NCBI RefSeq assembly: GCF_004023665.1
Contig: NZ_SAUF01000002.1
Span: forward strand, 1,116,001-1,180,000
From: Afifella aestuarii
GTDB lineage: Bacteria; Pseudomonadota; Alphaproteobacteria; Rhizobiales; Afifellaceae
Length of the DNA stretch: 64,000 nucleotides
Reading direction: 5' to 3'
Part shown: in pieces, positions 42,678 to 51,584 of the stretch
Position numbering within the stretch: the first letter of the stretch is position 1
Layout: every line of letters begins with the position of its first letter
Program-made: the position numbers and the translations under genes
The notes under the pieces: generated by a model
Database searches by the model: none
Seen by the model: only the letters and a program-made list of their open reading frames with translations
Told to the model about the DNA's origin: nothing

Positions 42678-43775
42678 ATGAGCCAAAGACGATCTCTGTT
42701 CCTTGCGACGCTCTGCCTGGCGGGAGTGCCGTTCGCTCCCCCCAACGTCGCCGCCGAGGACGGTCCGGCGGTTTCGAAGCCGGTCCTGGCCGTCCAGGCG
42801 ATCGAACCGCGGCAGGAGCGCTGGACCTCCACCATCGCCGCCAGCGGCTGGATTGCTGCCTGGGATGAGGCGTCGATCTCCACCGAAATCGGCGAGCTCC
42901 GGATCGAGCAAATTCTCGTCGACGTCGGCGATGTGGTGAAGAAGGGCCAAGTCCTCGCACGTCTGTCGCACGACGCCGTGGAAGCCGACCTGCGCCGCCA
43001 GGTTGCCGTCGTCGCAAGCGCCGAGGCGAACGTCGAAAAGGCGACGACCGATGCCGACCGCGCGCGGCGCCTCTCGGAGAATGCCAAGGGAACGATGTCG
43101 CAGAAGGACGTTGAAGATGCGCTGAGCGCCGAAAAGGTGGCCTCGGCTAATCTGAAAGCCCAGAAGGCGATCCTGGACGGTACAAGGCTCAAACTCCGGC
43201 AGACGACTATTCGCGCGATCGACGATGGCGTCGTCTCGCAAAAATCCGCCACGCTCGGCGCCGTGCCGACGGCCGGTACCGAACTCTTCCGCGTCATTCG
43301 CCAGAACCGGACCGAATGGCAGGCCGAGGTCGCAGCCAAGGATCTGAGGCACATCGTGAAGGGCCAGCAGGCGCAGATCTTCGATCAGAGACACGCGCTG
43401 TGTCCGGGGTCGGTGAGAACCATGGCTCCGACGGCAGACCGCGCCACCGGACGCGTGATGATCTACGTCGACTTGCCGACGGGCTGCGATCTTGCCCCCG
43501 GCGCATTTGCCAGCGGCTCGATCGACATCGACAGTCAGGCGGTGACGACCGTACCGTCGACGGCGGTGACCATGGAGGGCGGGGCCAGCTACGTCTATCG
43601 CCTCACCGGGAACATCGTCGAGCGACGCCAGGTGACGATCGGCCGCCGCCGCGATGGCCGCGTCGAAGTGGTTTCGGGGCTCGATGAGCACGCGCGACTG
43701 GTCGAGAACGGCGGCGGCTTCCTGTTCGACGGTGCTCCCGTCACGGTCGTTGCCGAGAACGAGACGCGGAAATGA
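42678..43775 (+). CDS. RND efflux periplasmic adaptor subunit (HlyD/AcrA family)
   Basis: A 365-residue periplasmic adaptor. A signal peptide covers residues 1-26 (…PPNVAAEDG). The lipoyl/barrel-sandwich half-motifs are split around a coiled-coil hairpin: GELRIEQILVDVGDVVKKGQVLARL near residue 75, helices rich in EKATTDADRARRLSE, then TTIRAIDDGVVSQKSATLGA. Beta-barrel and membrane-proximal segments follow. It overlaps the pump gene by ATGA. No outer-membrane channel gene is in the window, so the pump probably uses one encoded elsewhere. Confidence 0.9.
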   Translation: MSQRRSLFLATLCLAGVPFAPPNVAAEDGPAVSKPVLAVQAIEPRQERWTSTIAASGWIAAWDEASISTEIGELRIEQILVDVGDVVKKGQVLARLSHDAVEADLRRQVAVVASAEANVEKATTDADRARRLSENAKGTMSQKDVEDALSAEKVASANLKAQKAILDGTRLKLRQTTIRAIDDGVVSQKSATLGAVPTAGTELFRVIRQNRTEWQAEVAAKDLRHIVKGQQAQIFDQRHALCPGSVRTMAPTADRATGRVMIYVDLPTGCDLAPGAFASGSIDIDSQAVTTVPSTAVTMEGGASYVYRLTGNIVERRQVTIGRRRDGRVEVVSGLDEHARLVENGGGFLFDGAPVTVVAENETRK

Positions 43776-46700
43776 ACATCTCCGCCTGGGCTGTCCGCAA
43801 CCCCGTTCCCGTCGTCCTTCTCTTCGTCCTGCTTTTGATCGGCGGACTGTTCTCCTTCTCAAAGCTGGGCGTTCAGTCCTTCCCCGATCTCGACCTGCCC
43901 CTCATCCAGATCTCCGCCAATCTCGAAGGCGCCGCACCCGCGCAGCTCGAAACGGAGGTGGCGCGCAAAATCGAGGATAGCGTCGCATCTCTGAGCCGTC
44001 TCAATCACATCACGACGACGGTCAATGATGGCTCCGTCGGCATCACGGCCGAGTTCGAGATCGCCAAGGACCCCAACGAAGCCCTCAACGAGGTCCGCAA
44101 TGCCGTCGACAGCGTGCGTGCGGATCTGCCATCGGAAATGAGCGCGCCCAGCGTCACCAAGCTGTCGATCCAGAACTCGGTGCTGATCACCTATGCCGTG
44201 ACATCCGGAAAACTGGACGAGGCCGAGCTATCCTGGTTCGTCGACAACGATATGACCAAGGCGCTGCGGTCGGTCGAGGGGGTCGGCGATGTCGCGCGCG
44301 TCGGCGGCATCGATCGCGAGATCGTCGTCGAGGTCGATCCTGGCAAACTCGCCGCTCTCGGCCTGTCAGTGACGGACGTCGCGGGCCTTCTGCGCTCGGT
44401 CCAGCTCGACCAGTCCGGCGGCCGTGTCCAGACCACGTCCTCGCGCCAGTCGATCCGGGTTCTCGGCGCCGCCGACACGATCGACCGTCTGTCCTCGGTT
44501 TCCGTGCCCGCCGCCAGCGGAGCCTCGGTCCGGCTCGACCAGATCGCGACGATCTCGGATGCGCACGCCGATCGGACCTCGCTCGCCTATCTCAACGGCG
44601 AGCGCGTCATCGGGGTCCAGATCAAGAGATCGAACGGCTATTCGGATGTCGCCGTCGCCAATGGGATCCGATCGGTGATCGCCGACTTCGCGGCCACCCA
44701 CCCGGAAGTTTCGATCGTCGAGGCGTCCAACACGGTCAAAGCGACGAGCGATGACTACGAGGCCTCGATGCATATGCTCGCCGAGGGCATCCTGATCGCC
44801 ATCGTCATCGTGTGGCTGTTCTTGAGGAGCTGGCGCGCGACCGTTGTCTCGGCCGCCGCGCTGCCGCTGGCCATGATCCCGACCTTCATGATCATGGAAT
44901 GGTTCGGCTTCACGCTGAACGTCGTCTCGCTGCTTGCCCTGTCGCTGGTTGTGGGGATCCTGGTGGATGACGCCATCGTCGAGGTCGAGAACATCGAACG
45001 TCACATCTCCCATGGCGGCACGCCGCGCGCTGCGACCATTGAGGCGACGCAGGAGATCGGCGTGGCCGTCATCGCCACGACCCTGACCCTCGTCGCCGTC
45101 TTCCTGCCGACGGCGTTCATGGGCGACATCCCTGGTCTCGTCTTCCGGCAGTTCGGCATCACGGCGGCGGCGGCGGTCCTCGCCTCGCTCCTGGTGGCCC
45201 GGCTTCTCACGCCGATGATGGCCGCGTCCCTTCTTAAGTCCCCTGGCACGACGAGTGCGCACGCGGATGGCTGGCTGATGCGCTCTTACATGCGTCTGGC
45301 CCGCTCGTGCCTCGCCTGGCGCAAGCTGACAATCCTGGCGGTCATCCTTTTCATCGCCGGGTCGCTGTCGCTGGTTCCGCTCCTGGAGACGGCCTTCGTG
45401 CCGCCGGCCGACATCGCCCAGACGACGGTGACCCTCAACGTCCAGCCGGGCAGCAGCCTGGAGGAGACGGATGCGGTCGTGCGACAGGCGGCCGCCGCCA
45501 TCGCCAAGGTCGGACAGGTTCGGTCTGTCTTTGCCGTGGTGGGCGCCTCCGGCAGCAACAGCGGCGGCCCCGATCTTGCCATCACCGCGGACGTGACCGG
45601 GGCCCTGCTGACCGTCGATCTGACGCCGCTCGACGAGCGCGATCGGTCTCAGACGCAGATCGAGAACGACATCCGCGCCGCGTTGGACCGTGTGCCGGGC
45701 GCGCGGGTTCAAGTGGGGGCCGGCGGCGACGGCAGCACCCTCGACGTCGTTCTCGCCAGCAATGACGACGCGACGCTGCTCCAGGCGGCAAAGGCTCTCG
45801 AGGACCAGATGCGCGGTCTGCACGGACTGGGCGCAGTCACCTCGACCGCCGCCCTTGAGGCGCCGGAGGTGCAGATCGTTCCCGACAGCGCCTATGCCAG
45901 CGCCGTTGGTGTCACGCCCGAGGCCGTCGCCGACGTGGTGCGCATCGCCACCTATGGCGACTACGCTTTCTCTCAGCCCAAGCTCAATCTGCCGGAACGC
46001 CAGCTTCCCATCCGGCTGAAACTCGACACCGGTCCGGGCAGCAATCTCGAGGACATTCGTCAGTTGCGCGTCGACGGCAATGGCGGAAGCGTGACGCTCG
46101 GGTCCGTCGCCGACGTCAGGCTCGGTACGGGTCCGACCAGCATCTCGCGCATCGACCGCGAGCGAAACGTCACGGTCAGCGTCGAGCTGAACGGCAGGAG
46201 CATCGGTGCCGTGATGGAGGAGGTTCAGGCGCTGCCGGCCATCCAGTCCCTGCCGGCGGGCGTCAAGATGATCGATGAAGGCGAGGTTGAGCGCATGGAT
46301 TCCATGTTCGCCGGCTTCCTGGTCGCGCTGGTGATCGGCCTGGTGTGCATCTATTCTGTGCTCGCGCTGCTCTTCCACGATTTCCTGCAGCCGTTCACGA
46401 TCCTGATGGCGATGCCGCTATCGCTTGGCGGTGCGCTCCTGCCGCTGGTCCTGACTGGCACCAGCTTCTCGATGGCGACGGCGATCGGCCTTTTGATGCT
46501 GATCGGGATCGTCACCAAGAACTCGATCCTGATCGTCGAATACGCAGCGGCCGCCCAGCAGAAAGGCTGGCAGAGGGGCGAAGCCCTGCTCGACGCCTGT
46601 CACAAGCGGGCGCGCCCGGTGGTCATGACGACGATCGCGATGATCGGCGGCATGTGCCCCGTCGTGCTGGGTCTGTCGGGGGGCGATCCGAGCTTTCGCC

Positions 46701-46873
46701 GGCCGATGGGGCTCGTCGTCATCGGCGGACTTCTCGTCTCGACCGCCCTCAGCCTGATCGTCATTCCGGTGATCTACTCCTTCGTCGACGATCTCTCCTC
46801 GTGGCTGCGCCGGCGCTTTACCAATGCCGCGCCCCTATCTCATGAAGCCGTCGTCGCCGCCGCGGGTCGATAA
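43772..46873 (+). CDS. RND-family multidrug/export permease
   Basis: A 1033-residue proton-driven inner-membrane pump. It begins with an amphipathic SAWAVRNPVPVVLLFVLLLIGG helix, the usual RND opening, and has two homologous halves with about 12 helices. LSLVVGILVDDAIVEVENIERH near residue 395 carries the helix-4 aspartates for proton relay; GIVTKNSILIVEYA near 910 holds the helix-10/11 partner. The length is normal for AcrB/MdtB-type pumps. Controlled by the divergent TetR by inference. The cargo is unknown. Confidence 0.94.
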   Translation: MNISAWAVRNPVPVVLLFVLLLIGGLFSFSKLGVQSFPDLDLPLIQISANLEGAAPAQLETEVARKIEDSVASLSRLNHITTTVNDGSVGITAEFEIAKDPNEALNEVRNAVDSVRADLPSEMSAPSVTKLSIQNSVLITYAVTSGKLDEAELSWFVDNDMTKALRSVEGVGDVARVGGIDREIVVEVDPGKLAALGLSVTDVAGLLRSVQLDQSGGRVQTTSSRQSIRVLGAADTIDRLSSVSVPAASGASVRLDQIATISDAHADRTSLAYLNGERVIGVQIKRSNGYSDVAVANGIRSVIADFAATHPEVSIVEASNTVKATSDDYEASMHMLAEGILIAIVIVWLFLRSWRATVVSAAALPLAMIPTFMIMEWFGFTLNVVSLLALSLVVGILVDDAIVEVENIERHISHGGTPRAATIEATQEIGVAVIATTLTLVAVFLPTAFMGDIPGLVFRQFGITAAAAVLASLLVARLLTPMMAASLLKSPGTTSAHADGWLMRSYMRLARSCLAWRKLTILAVILFIAGSLSLVPLLETAFVPPADIAQTTVTLNVQPGSSLEETDAVVRQAAAAIAKVGQVRSVFAVVGASGSNSGGPDLAITADVTGALLTVDLTPLDERDRSQTQIENDIRAALDRVPGARVQVGAGGDGSTLDVVLASNDDATLLQAAKALEDQMRGLHGLGAVTSTAALEAPEVQIVPDSAYASAVGVTPEAVADVVRIATYGDYAFSQPKLNLPERQLPIRLKLDTGPGSNLEDIRQLRVDGNGGSVTLGSVADVRLGTGPTSISRIDRERNVTVSVELNGRSIGAVMEEVQALPAIQSLPAGVKMIDEGEVERMDSMFAGFLVALVIGLVCIYSVLALLFHDFLQPFTILMAMPLSLGGALLPLVLTGTSFSMATAIGLLMLIGIVTKNSILIVEYAAAAQQKGWQRGEALLDACHKRARPVVMTTIAMIGGMCPVVLGLSGGDPSFRRPMGLVVIGGLLVSTALSLIVIPVIYSFVDDLSSWLRRRFTNAAPLSHEAVVAAAGR

Positions 46874-46877
46874 ACCA

Positions 46878-46894
46878 TCGCGCCAACGGCGCGA
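46878..46894. terminator. short GC hairpin after the RND gene
   Basis: TCGCGCC (46878-46884) pairs perfectly with GGCGCGA (46888-46894) around AAC, five bases after the pump's stop. There is no T tract, so termination is uncertain. Confidence 0.4.
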
Positions 46895-47386
46895 GCATTG
46901 GCCGCTCTGAGCGTATGTCCGGAGAGATAAGCAATGAGAGCGGTGGTGCGACAGCGTGCCAGCGTGCGTTGTTCCTCGCAGGTCGCGGCATGCTTTTCTG
47001 TCGACCACCGGCAGGTCCAGACCCGCGAACAGCACCGTTTGTCCCGTTTTTGTCAGTAAGTCAGCAGGATTTACATGGCCGACATTGCGGTTTTTCGAGG
47101 AGGGACTTCTGCCGTTTCGAAAAGAAAACCTTATCGAAATATCAAATGAAGTATGAATATGTATAGAATTGATGTATAATTTGTAGTGTTCTATATATGT
47201 TAACTGGGGGGGTGGGGAGCATGGTTCGGGCGTGTAATGCCTGTAACAATGACTGCGGGAATGGTGTCGCGCAGACAATGCGGCGGGATCCGGTCTTTCG
47301 GGAAATGTGTGCGATTTTACGCTTGGTTCGCAGCCAGGCTTGTCAAAAATTATTGAAACCGGAACCGGGTAAGAAGAAAATTCAGC

Positions 47387-47414
47387 TGTCGCGTGTCGCG
47401 TGTCGCGTGTCGCG
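47387..47414. repeat. TGTCGCG 7-bp tandem repeat, four copies
   Basis: Four perfect head-to-tail copies of TGTCGCG fill 28 bases. The unit length of seven means slippage would change length out of frame. The array lies in noncoding DNA about 170 bases before the next gene. Confidence 0.9.
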
Positions 47415-47494
47415 GAAGAGAGCGAGAGAAACCGGCGATTTAGCCGATGCGATCGAGCGAAAGTATGGGGTTGGCGCGAGGGGGCGTGTGGCGG

Positions 47495-47532
47495 GACGGC
47501 ACCTGAATGCGACGGCACCTGAATGCGACGGC
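47495..47532. repeat. 16-bp tandem duplication
   Basis: GACGGCACCTGAATGC is present at 47495-47510 and again at 47511-47526, with the first six bases repeated at 47527-47532. It lies about 60 bases upstream of the hypothetical gene. Confidence 0.9.
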
Positions 47533-47585
47533 GCGAAATCGCCAACGGCCCTCTAGGTTAAATACGGCTCAGAAAAGTGTCATCC

Positions 47586-48410
47586 ATGAGAACCTATAAC
47601 TTTCCCATATCGTTCGCCGCGAAAACCGGCGATACGCTCTGCCGTGTGGTTTTGAATGCCAGGTTCACACCGCGCGAACTCATCGGCGATTTTCCGAAGA
47701 AAATCACGTCGCGTTATCTGAATGACGTGATCAGCCGTGTCGAGACGATCGCGACATATGTGGAGGCGGCAGGGAATGCCATCGACATCGTCGTAAGAGA
47801 GGCCGCTGCGATCGCCGATGCCGATCGTGCCATCGTTCTCAATCTTCTCGATTTCGGGCAGGACTACGAGTCACAGCGATCCACGACCATTGATGAAGTC
47901 GTCTTCTTCGTCGACAACCCGGAAGCGATGTCGGTCAACAAGCTTCTGACCGCTCTCGAAACTGCCAATGTGGAGGCGGGCGCATTCATGACGGCGCGTC
48001 TCGCGGAATTTCCGCCGGATGACGACTATCTTGAGAGCAGTTGGCCGCAAGATTGGGCGGCGGACCAGGAATATGACTGGTCAGGATATTATTTTTTCAA
48101 TTTCGTGCTGACTTACGCAGAAGATCTGCCTCGGAATGAGCTCGATTTCGCGCAGCGGTTCATGGATGCCTCGCACGACGTCAACATGTGGAATGGGTAC
48201 AATCCGGGCCAGACCGCGGCCGCCTCGGTTGCCTCGGAGCGGGATGGCCTGAGTTTCGAGGTCGAGGCCGAGGGTAGTGCAATCACCTACAGCGTCGAGC
48301 GGACGCCGTGCGATCCGGCTTTCTCAGTCAAGCGCCTCGCTGAGGTGATGCACGGTCGGCTCGGCGTGTGGCCCGAAAGCTGGGATATCCGTGTTGAACC
48401 AGAGGACTGA
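47586..48410 (+). CDS. hypothetical protein, unrecognised
   Basis: A 274-residue, acidic, probably cytoplasmic protein without signal peptide or membrane segment. It has an N-terminal mixed region (FPISFAAKTGDTLCRVVLNARFTPRELIGDFP), a helical middle, an aromatic-rich DQEYDWSGYYFFNFVLTYAED stretch and a C-terminal section with RLAEVMHGRLGVWPESWDIRVEP. I recognise no family. Codon use is like that of a real gene of this genome, though it sits between AT-rich stretches. An in-frame GTG at 47577 is an alternative start. Confidence 0.7.
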   Translation: MRTYNFPISFAAKTGDTLCRVVLNARFTPRELIGDFPKKITSRYLNDVISRVETIATYVEAAGNAIDIVVREAAAIADADRAIVLNLLDFGQDYESQRSTTIDEVVFFVDNPEAMSVNKLLTALETANVEAGAFMTARLAEFPPDDDYLESSWPQDWAADQEYDWSGYYFFNFVLTYAEDLPRNELDFAQRFMDASHDVNMWNGYNPGQTAAASVASERDGLSFEVEAEGSAITYSVERTPCDPAFSVKRLAEVMHGRLGVWPESWDIRVEPED

Positions 48411-48611
48411 GCGCAACGCCGTTCCTTCGGTCAGTGCCCTGAAGCCGTGAGCTGAATAAGCAGAGAAGCACTGATGCGGAAACCTGCCGCGCTGTTGCTC
48501 CGTGACTGTCTCTGCCCAGCTGCCGGCTTTGTGCTGTGTGCTGACAAAAAGGATCATTTCTGCCGGTGATTGCCCGAAAGGTTTTCCGCTCTCTTCGAAG
48601 GGGAACGGCTG

Positions 48612-48746
48612 ATGACGGAAGCGCGTGAATTTACAAGACATTCAATGATCAGAGCGGCGACAGTATTGGTGCTTTCTGTATGTGCGGTATTGGCTGGGCG
48701 TGCGGCGGGCATTGTCTGTGTGCATCGAAACGTGTCAAAGAACTGA
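48612..48746 (+). CDS. small hydrophobic hypothetical protein (44 aa)
   Basis: A 44-residue frame with a good GAAGGGGAA ribosome site 7 bases before the ATG. It has one hydrophobic segment (AATVLVLSVCAVLAGRAAGIVCV) after a polar N-terminus, so it could be a single-pass membrane peptide or a signal-like leader. Its stop is 2 bases before the start of the next small frame, which suggests coupled translation. No family is recognised. Confidence 0.4.
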   Translation: MTEAREFTRHSMIRAATVLVLSVCAVLAGRAAGIVCVHRNVSKN

Positions 48747-48748
48747 AA

Positions 48749-48934
48749 ATGAAATTTAAGCCCTTAAAAATAACAATTGAAATGTATATGTTGATAATCG
48801 TTTTTATCGCTGTAACGGTGATCGGTTGGGCGACGTTGTATTTCGGCGTGTATAGGTTTGGGTGGTTTTGCACCGTTGCTGTTGTCTGGTTGTTTTCCCG
48901 CTTCGTTTATCCGAAATTGTTTCGCTGCTACTGA
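48749..48934 (+). CDS. small two-helix membrane protein (61 aa)
   Basis: A 61-residue frame, MKFKPLKITIEMYMLI..., with two hydrophobic helices (about residues 12-33 and 38-52) joined by a short YFGVYRFG turn and a basic C-terminus. Its codons are strikingly A/T-rich (AAA, TTT, ATA) compared with the rest of the window, which suggests transfer from a lower-GC source. It begins 2 bases after the stop of the preceding small frame. No family is recognised. Confidence 0.5.
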   Translation: MKFKPLKITIEMYMLIIVFIAVTVIGWATLYFGVYRFGWFCTVAVVWLFSRFVYPKLFRCY

Positions 48935-49377
48935 CTGAGTGCTTTGATGTCGTGGATGCCACGCGAAGGCCGTGAACGTGTGTCAGCTCGTTACGCAGGC
49001 GGTTGATGCCGAATCGCCGGCCTTGTCGCAGCGTAGTAGGCGCGGCTCCTCGATCTTCGAGGCACCTTCCGTCCCAGCGAGCGATGCGCGCTCCGTCTTC
49101 GATTCCTCCGCCGAAGAGCCTGGCCAGGCGATAGCGCAATCACCGCTTGCGCGGGGCTGGGCGTGAAATCCCGCATCGATGCAGGTCAGCCCGGCGTCAC
49201 CTGTGCGCTCATAGAGTTTCCCCCGTCAGCGGATGAAACCGTGTCTGCGAATTTCGGACGCAAACGACGCTGGGTGTGGGGCGTGAGCGCAGATTGCGGC
49301 GTGTCGCCTAGGGGTGGCATAACGAAGCTTCAATCCTATAAAGCTTTCGATCTATTTTTGTCCGCAAGGCTTAGATT
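48935..49377. other. intergenic stretch upstream of the MoxR cluster
   Basis: About 440 bases with no supported gene. Composition shifts from GC-rich to A/T-richer towards the right end (around 49320-49375, CAATCCTATAAAGC... and TTTTTG), where the promoter of the MoxR cluster is likely to be. No clear palindrome or hairpin terminator was seen. Confidence 0.5.
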
Positions 49378-50199
49378 TTGTCTCTCCCCGAAGAATGGTG
49401 TCTTTCGTTTCGCCCTTGGTCGGCCGGCACGATAGCCGGCTTGCCGAGTTGGCGCCGTAGATCGGTTGCAGGGCTCTGCCTCTCTTTTTTTCTAGCCGCA
49501 GGCGGCATTGCGAATGCTCAGAGCCCGCAAGAGCGATTGGACACCGGAACGGGAACCGGGGACGCGGCAACCGTCGCACGTCTCACGCCGCCAAAGGGCG
49601 AATCCGGCACCACCTACGTCGAGGCTGTTGCGGGCAACGGGCTCCAGACGAGCGTTGTCTACATGCCGTTTGAATCCGCGCTGGACGCCGAGACGTCAAC
49701 TGCGGAGTCTCGCGGCGAGGCGACCGGCGATGTGCAGAGCATTCCCGCCGTCAGGGGCATGGCGTTCGCTATTTTGTTTCTCATCCTTGCTGCTGCCGTG
49801 TTTTTCATTTGGCGCAATCGCGGTCACCTCAGAGATTTGGCGGGCCCGAGCGACCGCAGGCTTGCCCCGCCCACGCCAGCTGCCGCGGCAGATCCGGAAA
49901 TCGATCGCGACCTTCTCGAAAGGCTCAAGGCGGAGGGCGACCCTCGCGTCGGTTTGCGGTTGATTCTTCAGCGCTTCCTTGTTCTCGCTGCCGAAGAGAA
50001 CGCCATCGTCATGAAGCGCAGTTTGACAACCCGAGAACTGGTTCGCCTTCTTCCTGGCAGCTTTGAGCATCGCCAGACGCTCGAAACCCTTGCCCAGCGC
50101 GCCGAGTTGGTGCTGTTCGGTGGCCGCGACCTCTCTCGGAGCGATTACGAAGCCTGTCTCGAACTTGCGACCCCCTTCCTCAGGCGGGCCGGCGGGTGA
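49378..50199 (+). CDS. DUF4129 domain membrane protein of the MoxR cluster
   Basis: A 273-residue protein with a signal-like segment (RRRSVAGLCLSFFLAAGGIANAQS) near residues 28-50, a central membrane helix (VRGMAFAILFLILAAAVFFIW) and a cytoplasmic C-terminal DUF4129 domain (LLERLKAEGDPRVGLRLILQRFL...LTTRELVRLL...DLSRSDYEACLELA). There is no ATG in the N-terminal part; the start is a TTG, either 49378 (AAGG upstream) or 49441 directly before the signal peptide. It overlaps the next gene by GTGA. DUF4129 proteins are regularly found with MoxR ATPases, function unknown. Confidence 0.78.
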   Translation: MSLPEEWCLSFRPWSAGTIAGLPSWRRRSVAGLCLSFFLAAGGIANAQSPQERLDTGTGTGDAATVARLTPPKGESGTTYVEAVAGNGLQTSVVYMPFESALDAETSTAESRGEATGDVQSIPAVRGMAFAILFLILAAAVFFIWRNRGHLRDLAGPSDRRLAPPTPAAAADPEIDRDLLERLKAEGDPRVGLRLILQRFLVLAAEENAIVMKRSLTTRELVRLLPGSFEHRQTLETLAQRAELVLFGGRDLSRSDYEACLELATPFLRRAGG

Positions 50200-51584
50200 G
50201 CATGAGGACACAAAGCCAGGCTGACAGCGGTGCGACGCACGCAAGCGGCAACGTGGCGACGACGGCGATCTTACTGGCCGTGATGATCGCCGCCGGTGCG
50301 ATCATCTATTTTACCAGCGGCTTCACTCTCGGAAAAAGCGCCATTGGCTTTGACGGGCTAGACGTATGGCTGCAGGCGAATGGCGTAGAAACTCTGCCTT
50401 ATCTTGATCAGACCGAAGACGGGCCGCGCCAAGCGTTTCGCATCGTACCGATCTATGACAACGACCTTCAAGACGAGGCGACCGCGCAGACCGATGGCCT
50501 TGAGGATGTCCGCGGCAGCCTGGCGCCACGTCCCATGTCTCTTCGGGCTTTCGAGGGCAAGCTCTATGACGGGCCGGTTTTGGCCGTCCTGCCGAAATGG
50601 CGCAGTGGTATCGTCTCTCGCGGGAGAGCCCACCCCGATCTCCTCATTCCAGCAGACCGTATCGCCTTTTATGGGAAGGCAGTCACGCGGCCACAAGCGG
50701 TGAACTTCAAGTCGCAGGGCATGGAGGCCTCAGCTTTCGGGGATGTTTCTAACAATGAGGTCGCTCTCTACGCACCGCAGGTGCTCGGGCCAGATCTCGA
50801 CGAGCTCTGCGTGCCGCTCCTCACCATCAAGGATGTTGGTACGCTTCTCGGGGATTGTGGCGAGGGGATCTTCGGCGACGGCACGGTTCTCTACGTTCTC
50901 TCCGATCCCGATCTTCTCGACAATCACGGCCTTGGGAACGGCGAAAACGCTGCGATCGCGCTGGCCGTCGTGCGGCAGCTCGCGGGTGAGCTCCCTGTCT
51001 ATATCGACAATGAGGCTGATGAAACGCAGCCGGGCGACGAAGAGATTGCCGGCAAGGACACCCACGAGCGCACGATCGCCGACCTTGAGCGTTTTTTCCG
51101 TTATCCGTTCTCGCTGTTCTGGGTCGGCGTCGTGCTTGCCTCCGGCCTCGCCCTTTGGCGGGGCAGTCGGCGCTTCGGGCGCCCGGTCGAAGATCATCTT
51201 GACGAAGCCCGCTCGGCTTCCAAGCAGCGCACCATCGCCGCCTCACGGCGCATCCTCATGCTGTCAGGAGCCGAGGCGGCGCTCATCGAAACCTATGTCA
51301 AAGACCGGCTGGAGGCGCTCGCCTCGGAGCTTCTCGGCAGCCATCGGCGCCGCCCCGAGCGCTCCACCGCGGCGAGCACCAATGAGTCACGCCCCGGCGA
51401 GCGCAATTTCGAGGCATTGCTTCCACTGATCCGCAACCGCTCGGCCGAACTTGGCGAGCGGCTCGCAACGGCCTACGGGGCGGTCACCGACCAGCAGGCG
51501 GAACAGCGTGCCCGGTTCGAGGCGCTCGCCGCCTTCGACGCCATTATTCAGGAGACACAGCATGAATTTGGACGAACTGCGTAG
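50196..51584 (+). CDS. DUF4350-like membrane protein of the MoxR cluster
   Basis: A 462-residue protein with an N-terminal membrane helix (about residues 17-37, VATTAILLAVMIAAGAIIYF), a large probably periplasmic DUF4350-type domain (LPYLDQTEDG... LYVLSDPDLLDNHGLGNGENAAIAL near residue 245, a hallmark of the family), a second membrane helix (SLFWVGVVLASGLALW near 310) and a cytoplasmic helical tail. Start is GTG 50196 overlapping the upstream stop, or ATG 50202. Its end overlaps the MoxR gene by 23 bases. Confidence 0.8.
   Translation: MSMRTQSQADSGATHASGNVATTAILLAVMIAAGAIIYFTSGFTLGKSAIGFDGLDVWLQANGVETLPYLDQTEDGPRQAFRIVPIYDNDLQDEATAQTDGLEDVRGSLAPRPMSLRAFEGKLYDGPVLAVLPKWRSGIVSRGRAHPDLLIPADRIAFYGKAVTRPQAVNFKSQGMEASAFGDVSNNEVALYAPQVLGPDLDELCVPLLTIKDVGTLLGDCGEGIFGDGTVLYVLSDPDLLDNHGLGNGENAAIALAVVRQLAGELPVYIDNEADETQPGDEEIAGKDTHERTIADLERFFRYPFSLFWVGVVLASGLALWRGSRRFGRPVEDHLDEARSASKQRTIAASRRILMLSGAEAALIETYVKDRLEALASELLGSHRRRPERSTAASTNESRPGERNFEALLPLIRNRSAELGERLATAYGAVTDQQAEQRARFEALAAFDAIIQETQHEFGRTA

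Larger units (their letters stand above)
46895..47585. other. AT-richer, repeat-bearing intergenic region
   Basis: About 690 bases without a convincing gene. Between roughly 47080 and 47205 the sequence is markedly AT-rich for this genome (e.g. around 47150-47200), then has a run of seven Gs near 47204, a 7-bp tandem array (47387-47414) and a 16-bp tandem pair (47495-47526). ORFs here are low-complexity. The composition break suggests foreign or degraded DNA, or a promoter-rich spacer. Confidence 0.55.

Noticed and set aside
44366-46378. 670-codon minus-strand ORF within the RND pump
   Set aside because: Antisense shadow; Asp/His/Arg-rich, no domain.
47387-47532. CRISPR-like repeats
   Set aside because: Units are 7 and 16 bases in direct tandem without spacers, and there are no cas genes.
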